The position numbers and the translations under genes were made by a program. Below are positions 58,711-64,000 of a stretch of 64,000 nucleotides of DNA, in pieces; within the stretch, counting starts at the first letter, position 1; each line of letters opens with the position of its first letter. This DNA comes from an uncultured Clostridia bacterium (lineage in GTDB: Bacteria; Bacillota; Clostridia; Christensenellales; UBA1242), in the NCBI GenBank assembly GCA_944362545.1, contig CALVTJ010000004.1:1-64000 (forward strand). The letters are read 5' to 3'. Under the pieces are notes generated by a model. That model searched no databases, was not told the DNA's origin, and saw nothing but the letters and a program-made list of their open reading frames with translations.

Positions 58711-59625
58711 TCAGGCGTTTTGAACAGCCTTAATTTTTTTTACCTTCTTTTCTGGCGTTTTGCTCTTGCCAACAACAATCCAATGATCATCTTCAAAAAA
58801 CAAATCTTTTTTTGGTCTTAATGTGCGCTTTATTTTTTCATCACCGAAACCACAATCTTGAATGGCATACCACTCTTCTGCCACTCGCTTTGTCACATCA
58901 TAAGCTTGTTTCATCATCTTTTCGGATTGACTCTTTTCATCAGGCAGTGTCTTGTCGGCAAAAATAGGATTGCAAATGGCAAAATTCATATTATAAACAA
59001 ACTTACCGTTTTTCTTTTGTTGTCTTTTGAAAAGCACCACCATTGGCACAACTGGAACATCATTTTTCACCGCAGTTTGAAACGCGCCACGCTTGAAAGG
59101 TCTTATCTCTCTGTAATATGGCCAAAGTGAACCTTCAGGATTATAGAGAATAGGTTTTTTCTTCTTCAGAAGTTCCGAAAGGTCGGCATTAAACTTTTTC
59201 ATCCCCGAAATGCTTGTCGCCGGAATTGGAATTCCTCCAAGTGAACGAAGGAAAAATCCTATCATTGGGCGCTGAATGTTTTGTTGGAGTGTGGTAAAAT
59301 AGATTTTTCTCCAACAAAACAGATTTGTGCCAATGCTGACATCATCAAGCATATGCACATGATTGCATGTCATAACAAAGGCCTTGTGTCTGAAATTTTT
59401 CGTGTCTATGGATGAAAAGGTCTTCATCTTATATTTAAACACCATGAATGGATTGAAAAAACAAATAGCCAATGCCCTAAAAAACGCCGCCCACATACGA
59501 AAAAAAATGTTGCGCGGTTTGAAACTATATGTTCCATCAAACTTAACCTTTCTTGTGGTGTTCTTGATTTCCAACACATTTTCATCAAGTTTGTCCGGTC
59601 TTTCTATCCCATCTTTATCAATCAT
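58711..59625 (-). CDS. PlsC-like lysophospholipid acyltransferase
   Basis: The 304-aa protein has the acyltransferase motifs CNHVHMLDD (H-x4-D), a hydrophobic stretch with GGIPIPATS, NPEGSLWPYYREIRPFKRGAF (EGS in place of EGTR) and VPVVPMVVL. It likely acylates lysophosphatidate or a related lipid at the membrane. AAGGGG precedes the ATG at 59625; a longer frame to 59799 runs across the glmM start region and is unlikely. Confidence 0.85.
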   Translation of the reverse strand: MIDKDGIERPDKLDENVLEIKNTTRKVKFDGTYSFKPRNIFFRMWAAFFRALAICFFNPFMVFKYKMKTFSSIDTKNFRHKAFVMTCNHVHMLDDVSIGTNLFCWRKIYFTTLQQNIQRPMIGFFLRSLGGIPIPATSISGMKKFNADLSELLKKKKPILYNPEGSLWPYYREIRPFKRGAFQTAVKNDVPVVPMVVLFKRQQKKNGKFVYNMNFAICNPIFADKTLPDEKSQSEKMMKQAYDVTKRVAEEWYAIQDCGFGDEKIKRTLRPKKDLFFEDDHWIVVGKSKTPEKKVKKIKAVQNA

Positions 59626-59770
59626 CGCAAAAATCCCCTTTTTATGCAAACTGTCTTTCTTTATTGTAAATGATTTTCCATCGTTTTGCAAGCAATTTTT
59701 GACTTTATATATCTTTTCACAATAACCTATGTAATTTTTTGTGCATAAATAAGTGTGTATTGGAGGCTTT

Positions 59771-61072
59771 ATGGCTAAATTTTTTGGAACAGATGGCATA
59801 CGCGGAGAATATGGTAAAACCTTGACAAGCGATATTGCTTTCTCTGTTGGAAATGCTTTGACTCAAATCAAAAACAAACCAAAGGTCATCATTGGTCATG
59901 ACACACGCCTGTCTGCCGATGTTTTAACTCTTGCAGTGTCAACAGGAATTGTTCAAGGTGGTGGAAGTGTAATCGATGTCAAAACCATCCCAACAGCAGG
60001 AATCTCTTTTTTGACCCAAAGTGAAAGGTTTGACTTTGGCATAATCATAACCGCATCCCACAACCCACCAGCATATAACGGCATCAAAATCTTTGATTGC
60101 TCTGGCAAAAAATTATCGGACAGCGAAGAGGAATTTTTGGAAGAATTTTTCTCCACCACTCACACCGATGAGTTTGGTGGAACTTACCAAGAAAAAATCA
60201 CTCTTCAAAAGAAATATATTCTTCATCTTTTACACTCCACCGATGTCAAATTTGATGGCATGACTGTCTGTCTTGATGCCAGCAATGGCGCAAGTTTCAA
60301 AATTGCACCAAACGTTTTTAAAATGCTCGGAGCAAAAGTCAACAAAATTGCCTGCAAGCATAATGGGGCAAAAATTAACAAAAATTGTGGTTCCCTGCAC
60401 ATTGAAAGCCTACAAAAAAAAGTTCTTTCCACAGGTGCAGATGTCGGGTTCGCATTTGATGGCGATGCCGACAGAGTGATGGCTGTCAGCGGAAGTGGAG
60501 AAGTCTATGATGGAGACAAACTGCTTTACATTTTGGCAAACTACATGAAATCGCAAAACTCGTTGTTTGCAAATTCTGTTGTTGGCACAAGTCACACAAA
60601 CAGTGGTATCATGGTGGCATTAAACAGGAACAAAATCAATCTCATTCGCACCGACATTGGTGACAAATATGTTATTGAAGCGATGGACAAAATGAACCTT
60701 TCTCTTGGTGGCGAACAATCTGGGCATATCATCATCAAAAACTATGCACAGACCGGCGATGGCATTTTGACAGCACTGAAAATTTGCGAAATAATGAAAA
60801 AGACAAACAAAACACTTGACCAACTTTTTGATGCCAAACTCATCTATCAAGAAAATATCAACCTTCCGGTGAAGGACAAATTTAAAATTATGAACAACGA
60901 AAGCGTGACCGCTCTGTCAAACAAAATCTCAAACGAAATTGCTCCTGCGGGAAGAGTGCTGATTCGCGCCAGCGGAACGGAAGATAAAATAAGAATTATG
61001 GTGGAATATCCAGATAGACACAAGGCAATCTTTTATGCCAATCAAATCAAATCTCTCATTGAAAAAATCTAA
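59771..61072 (+). CDS. glmM: Phosphoglucosamine mutase
   Basis: GlmM converts glucosamine-6-phosphate to glucosamine-1-phosphate for UDP-GlcNAc synthesis. The 433-aa protein has KFFGTDGIRGEYG, the phosphoserine loop ITASHNPPAYNGIKIF, the metal loop FDGDADRVMAV, GGEQSGHII and the C-terminal RASGTEDKIRIMVE. GGAGG precedes the ATG at 59771. Confidence 0.96.
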   Translation: MAKFFGTDGIRGEYGKTLTSDIAFSVGNALTQIKNKPKVIIGHDTRLSADVLTLAVSTGIVQGGGSVIDVKTIPTAGISFLTQSERFDFGIIITASHNPPAYNGIKIFDCSGKKLSDSEEEFLEEFFSTTHTDEFGGTYQEKITLQKKYILHLLHSTDVKFDGMTVCLDASNGASFKIAPNVFKMLGAKVNKIACKHNGAKINKNCGSLHIESLQKKVLSTGADVGFAFDGDADRVMAVSGSGEVYDGDKLLYILANYMKSQNSLFANSVVGTSHTNSGIMVALNRNKINLIRTDIGDKYVIEAMDKMNLSLGGEQSGHIIIKNYAQTGDGILTALKICEIMKKTNKTLDQLFDAKLIYQENINLPVKDKFKIMNNESVTALSNKISNEIAPAGRVLIRASGTEDKIRIMVEYPDRHKAIFYANQIKSLIEKI

Positions 61073-61091
61073 ACTTTGCGCACAAAAACAC

Positions 61092-61128
61092 AACAAAAAA
61101 CCGACAGTATGCTATGCCGGTTTTTTAT
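61092..61128. terminator. Bidirectional terminator between glmM and marR
   Basis: AAAACCG/CGGTTTT outer stem with an inner GCATAGC/TGCTATG-like region and T runs. Confidence 0.8.
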
Positions 61129-61132
61129 TTTT

Positions 61133-61552
61133 TCAACCCACCTGTTCGGTCAAAATCTTCATGATTTTGTCAATTTTCTTGCGCTCTTTCTTGTCGAGAG
61201 TCTGTTTCAAATCGTTTACAATAACATAATCATCTTTGTTTTCATAAAAATCAAAAAACTTCTGTGTCGGCTTCAAAAAGTATTCTCTCTTGTCTTTTTC
61301 CGACTTTTCCTTTGTGATAAATCCCTTTTTAATGAGTTGTTTAACTTTGTAAGTGGCATTTGGTGAAGAGATATCCAAAAAGTTGGCAAACTGTGTGATT
61401 GTTGGATTGTTCATAAGATAAATACATTCAAGGCAAAAATATTCACTAGAAGAAAGAGCTTCTTCCTTGTCCTTGATTCTGTCAAACATATTTTTGTAGA
61501 TGATAAGTTTTATCTTTTTGTAAAACTTGTTTACCGACTTTTTAAGTTTCAT
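61133..61552 (-). CDS. MarR-family transcriptional regulator
   Basis: The 139-aa protein has the winged-helix layout: LSSSEYFCLECIYLMNNPTITQFANFLDISSPNATYKVKQLIKKGFITKEKSEKDKREYFL, typical of MarR repressors. Ligand and targets are unknown. GGAAGG lies 7 bases before the ATG at 61552. It is monocistronic, with an AT-rich 230-base gap upstream that holds no other gene. Confidence 0.88.
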   Translation of the reverse strand: MKLKKSVNKFYKKIKLIIYKNMFDRIKDKEEALSSSEYFCLECIYLMNNPTITQFANFLDISSPNATYKVKQLIKKGFITKEKSEKDKREYFLKPTQKFFDFYENKDDYVIVNDLKQTLDKKERKKIDKIMKILTEQVG

Positions 61553-61734
61553 ATTTGCCTTCCACAATCTCTTTCAAAACTTCTTTTAGTTTAGCACTTT
61601 GTCAGCAGAAAAACAAGCAAAATCGTTTAAAATTTTTAAATAATTTACAAATAAAAACAAATCTTTTCATCCATATTTTTTGATGCTTTGCGGTATGCAA
61701 AAAAAAAAGAAAAAAATGATTATTCAAAATTTTA

Positions 61735-61763
61735 TTGATTTTTTGCATAATTTTTGTTAAAAT
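61735..61763 (+). promoter_or_regulatory. Promoter of tRNA-Glu
   Basis: TTGATT (61735-61740) and TAAAAT (61758-61763), spacer 17. Confidence 0.65.
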
Positions 61764-61782
61764 AAATAAGCATTTGACATTT

Positions 61783-61857
61783 GGTCCCATGGTCAAGCGG
61801 TTAAGACGCCGCCCTCTCAAGGCGGAATCAGGGGTTCGATTCCCCTTGGGACTACCA
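61783..61857 (+). tRNA. tRNA-Glu(CUC)
   Basis: A 75-nt cloverleaf: acceptor GGTCCCA/TGGGACT (G1-U72 wobble), D loop AGCGGTTA, anticodon loop CTCTCAA (CTC), T arm AGGGG-TTCGATT-CCCCT, encoded CCA. Normal elbow residues are present (G18 G19, C56). Confidence 0.93.
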
Positions 61858-61860
61858 AAA

Positions 61861-61886
61861 AAAACAAGGCATCATTGCCTTGTTTT
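61861..61886. terminator. Bidirectional terminator of tRNA-Glu and mscS
   Basis: ACAAGGCA/TGCCTTGT with A and T runs on either side. Confidence 0.88.
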
Positions 61887-61897
61887 TCTTTTACTTT

Positions 61898-63064
61898 TTA
61901 TTGTTTTTTCTTTTTGCTGTTTGCAGAAGATTTCTTTTCTGTCGGTTTATTTCCTGTTTGCTTCTTTTCTTCTTCAACAATCTCCTCTGTCTTTATAGCA
62001 GTTGCTGACTGCTCTTTGTTTGCAGAGGCAACAGTCTGTTTGTTGGTTTTCTTTGCTTCTTTGCATTTTTTCTTCTCTTCTTTGCGTTGTTTCTTCTCTT
62101 CTTTTTCTTTCTGTTTTTCTTCCTTGGATTTCTTTTTCTTATTCGTGAAAATTGCTCCCAAATTCATGGTCTCAAGGTCAAGACTGGTGTCGGCCTTTCT
62201 AATTTTTTCCACTCTCTTTGGCAAAGCAGATTTGTCGTATGGCAAATTAACTCTGTCTTTGCGTTCACGCACTTCAACTTGTTCATAAGGAAGGGCGATT
62301 TTATGTTTTTTCAACTCATTGTAAACAAGTTCCAACACATCATAATAAACATCCCAATAGTCTTCACTGTCACACCAACATCTTGCGACAAACTCAATAC
62401 TACTTGAACCAAGGGCATTCAACCTGCAAAATGGTGCTGGATCAAGCAAAACCTTGCCATTGCTCTTCATGCAATCAATGATAAGTTTTTTCACTTGTTC
62501 AACATCGCTTTCATATGCTACATTAAATTTGAGGTCTACTCTACGCGATTTTGCAGAATCATGATCAACAACCGAGCTGTTTACTATTATGGAATTTGGA
62601 ATTGTCACACGTCTGTTATCAGATGTAAGAATTGTTGTGAAAAGGAAATTGATTTGAATGACACTTCCTTCCTTGCCATCAACTTCTATGTAATCACCCT
62701 TTTTAAACATCTTGTTTGAAACAATTACAATACCATTTGCCGCATTTGCAATGATGTTTTCGAGTGCCAGGCCGATAGCCAACACAATGGCAGACAATGC
62801 TGTTAAAAGTCCTGTGATGTCAATGCCAATAATACTCATCAAAATCAAGACCAAAACCAAATATAAACAAATTTTCAAGATAACACACAAAAAGCCAATT
62901 GTTATCTTTTCCATACGTGTTTTGTTTAAAACTCTTTTGATGACATTGAGAAGCAGTTTGATAATCAAAATGCCCAAAATCAAAACTGCAAAGAAAATCA
63001 AGATGTTCCAAGCATTAGTTTCAAAAAATGTCACAATATCATTCCAAATTTGTGCCCAATCCAT
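61898..63064 (-). CDS. MscS-family mechanosensitive channel with lysine-rich tail
   Basis: MscS channels open on membrane tension to release solutes. The 388-aa protein has three membrane helices (about 18-40, 55-80, 85-115), the pore helix ALSAIVLAIGLALENIIANAANGIVIV and the beta domain GDYIEVDGKEGSVIQINFLFTTILTSDNRRVTIPNS. The last 100 residues are a highly charged, mainly Lys/Glu cytoplasmic tail not found in the core family. GAAGGTG precedes the ATG. Confidence 0.93.
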   Translation of the reverse strand: MDWAQIWNDIVTFFETNAWNILIFFAVLILGILIIKLLLNVIKRVLNKTRMEKITIGFLCVILKICLYLVLVLILMSIIGIDITGLLTALSAIVLAIGLALENIIANAANGIVIVSNKMFKKGDYIEVDGKEGSVIQINFLFTTILTSDNRRVTIPNSIIVNSSVVDHDSAKSRRVDLKFNVAYESDVEQVKKLIIDCMKSNGKVLLDPAPFCRLNALGSSSIEFVARCWCDSEDYWDVYYDVLELVYNELKKHKIALPYEQVEVRERKDRVNLPYDKSALPKRVEKIRKADTSLDLETMNLGAIFTNKKKKSKEEKQKEKEEKKQRKEEKKKCKEAKKTNKQTVASANKEQSATAIKTEEIVEEEKKQTGNKPTEKKSSANSKKKKQ

Positions 63065-63143
63065 TTTTCACCTTCTAGTGAGAATTATATCTCTATGTGG
63101 CGAACTTTGTCAACAATAACAAGACAACAGCAACAAAAATTTT

Positions 63144-63458
63144 CTAGTCGATTATCTCAATATCCAACACGCTCAAAAGTGGTATTTTTTTGTGCCCAAC
63201 AACCAAACATTGATTTTCAACATCAAATGTGCAAGCGCCAAATGTGTCAAAGTTGTGACCATTTTCAAAATATGTCACCCTCACTTTGTCATTTTTTTTG
63301 AGACTTTGCAAGATGTTTGAAATATCCAATATTTTCTCTTCACTCAAATCACCTTTTTGCACTCTCTCATGTTCAAATTCCTTCATTTTAAGTGCCAAGT
63401 GCAAACCTTTGAGTGCATCAAATGGTGCAAACTGCTTGGCTCTGTCCTGCCTAGACAT
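63144..63458 (-). CDS. YolD-like protein
   Basis: A 104-aa protein with RQDRAKQFAPFDALKGLHLAL, the N-terminal motif of YolD-like proteins in Clostridia, which sit beside Y-family polymerases and may regulate or assist them. The rest is a small beta-rich domain. GGAG lies 9 bases before the ATG at 63458, which overlaps the polymerase stop by 8 bases. Confidence 0.8.
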   Translation of the reverse strand: MSRQDRAKQFAPFDALKGLHLALKMKEFEHERVQKGDLSEEKILDISNILQSLKKNDKVRVTYFENGHNFDTFGACTFDVENQCLVVGHKKIPLLSVLDIEIID

Positions 63459-64000
63459 CTTCACTCTCTCCACTGTTGTGTCCTCCTATCATGTTGTTGC
63501 GTTCTTTTTGTGTCGCATTTTTATACAAGTCAATTCCGCTCAAAACGGCATTTTTGCCAAATTTGTCTTTGATGGCAATCACGCTTTTAACCGCATTCTT
63601 CTCCTTTTTGACTTTGTTCATATCAGTAAAAAGGTCATAAAATTCTTCACTGTCTGGCACAAGGTCGGCAAAATCATAACCTATCTTTCTTATTGGTCGC
63701 ACGCGATTGACGACTTTGTCAAACAAGTCATCCATATATTTTCCAATAAACGAAAACAAATTGGTGCAAACAGACATGCGCACTGAACCTTTTGTTCCAT
63801 CTTCTTTTTTGTCACCATAGCCGACATACAAATGCAAAAGCGGGGTGGCAAAATGTTGGCTAGCAAGTTCGAAACATGCATTTTGAACCATTTCATCCAT
63901 AACAAGTTTTGCATCCTTAAAATTATAGTTATGTGGCAAAATCTGTGACCCCGACATCGATTTTTTCTTCGTTTTATAATTTTTTATGTCTGACATTCGG
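63451..64000 (-). CDS. Y-family DNA polymerase (DinB/UmuC-like), C-terminal part
   Basis: The frame is open to the window edge, so the start lies outside. The visible 183 residues match the little-finger domain and tail of translesion polymerases: KKSMSGSQILPHNYNFKDAKLVMDEMVQ and PLLHLYVGYGDK. The palm and fingers are beyond 64000. Together with the YolD-like gene it is a DNA-damage tolerance pair. Confidence 0.8.
   Translation of the reverse strand, partial: RMSDIKNYKTKKKSMSGSQILPHNYNFKDAKLVMDEMVQNACFELASQHFATPLLHLYVGYGDKKEDGTKGSVRMSVCTNLFSFIGKYMDDLFDKVVNRVRPIRKIGYDFADLVPDSEEFYDLFTDMNKVKKEKNAVKSVIAIKDKFGKNAVLSGIDLYKNATQKERNNMIGGHNSGESEDV

Noticed and set aside
59626..59799. Longer N terminus for the PlsC-like protein
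   Set aside because: It crosses the glmM promoter and start region, and a good SD marks the ATG at 59625.
1..64000. CRISPR arrays, rRNA genes, insertion sequences
   Set aside because: No regularly spaced repeats, no rRNA-like segments and no transposase genes were seen.

Overview
The window is AT-rich DNA from a spore-forming, low-GC Gram-positive bacterium (Firmicutes/Clostridia-like; this is inferred from gene content, no species is recognised). It encodes sigma-E, sigma-G, SpoIIGA, SpoIIR, SpoIVA, SleB, YpeB, a YlmC/YmxH protein, a DUF3794-LysM protein, SpoVG and Veg. It also has a T-box leader on serS, a PerR-type regulator and Shine-Dalgarno (SD) sequences of the GGAGG type. MurE carries the DNPR motif of meso-diaminopimelate ligases, so the wall is probably DAP-type.

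Layout. 1-1200: rplM-rpsI on the minus strand, with an unusual three-armed inverted-repeat structure at the 3' end. 1200-3930: a hypothetical protein, an FkbM methyltransferase and an acyltransferase-3 gene switched off by a G9 tract. 4039-11798: a 7.75-kb integrative element inserted in the anticodon loop of a host tRNA-Arg(CCU) gene. It carries a tyrosine integrase, an excisionase-like protein, repressors, an HUH-type Rep, membrane proteins, a HEPN-like protein and its own complete tRNA-Arg(CCU). 11980-14930: a nucleotidyltransferase and two glycosyltransferases. 14950-17670: a PerR/peroxiredoxin operon and small membrane proteins. 17740-24900: spoIVA, yjbR-like, plsY, der, feoAB, nrdR. 24940-46440: a long minus-strand run from murC down to ylmC that is the division/cell-wall cluster (murC, hydrolase, membrane-anchored murF-like, ddl, murE, mraY, murD, ftsW, murA, ftsQ, serS, DUF2207, ftsA, ftsZ) continuing into spoIIGA-sigE-sigG. 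46500-53400: spoVG, ypeB-sleB, spoIIR, DUF3794-LysM, veg, a candidate small RNA and a PH-domain protein. 53500-64000: ppdK, engB, hemolysin III, a methyltransferase, a PlsC-like acyltransferase, glmM, marR, tRNA-Glu, mscS, and a YolD-like/Y-family polymerase pair cut by the window edge.

How the genes work together. The Mur ligases, MraY, FtsW, FtsQ, FtsA and FtsZ build septal wall. The adjacent sigE-spoIIGA pair and the distant spoIIR form the compartment-specific sigma-E activation pathway, and SpoIVA, SleB and YpeB act later in coat/cortex assembly and germination. PerR probably represses its own peroxiredoxin operon through a perfect palindrome just downstream of the promoter.

Most striking observation. 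The integrative element breaks the host tRNA-Arg(CCU): joining 4007-4048 to 11799-11832 gives exactly one normal 76-nt tRNA. The element brings a full replacement (4181-4257) in which the near-universal tertiary pair G19-C56 is replaced by the covarying pair U19-A56. A HEPN-like ORF starts 24 bases downstream of that tRNA. Several chromosomal genes also lack an SD and have a -10 box 6-7 bases before the ATG, which suggests leaderless mRNAs.
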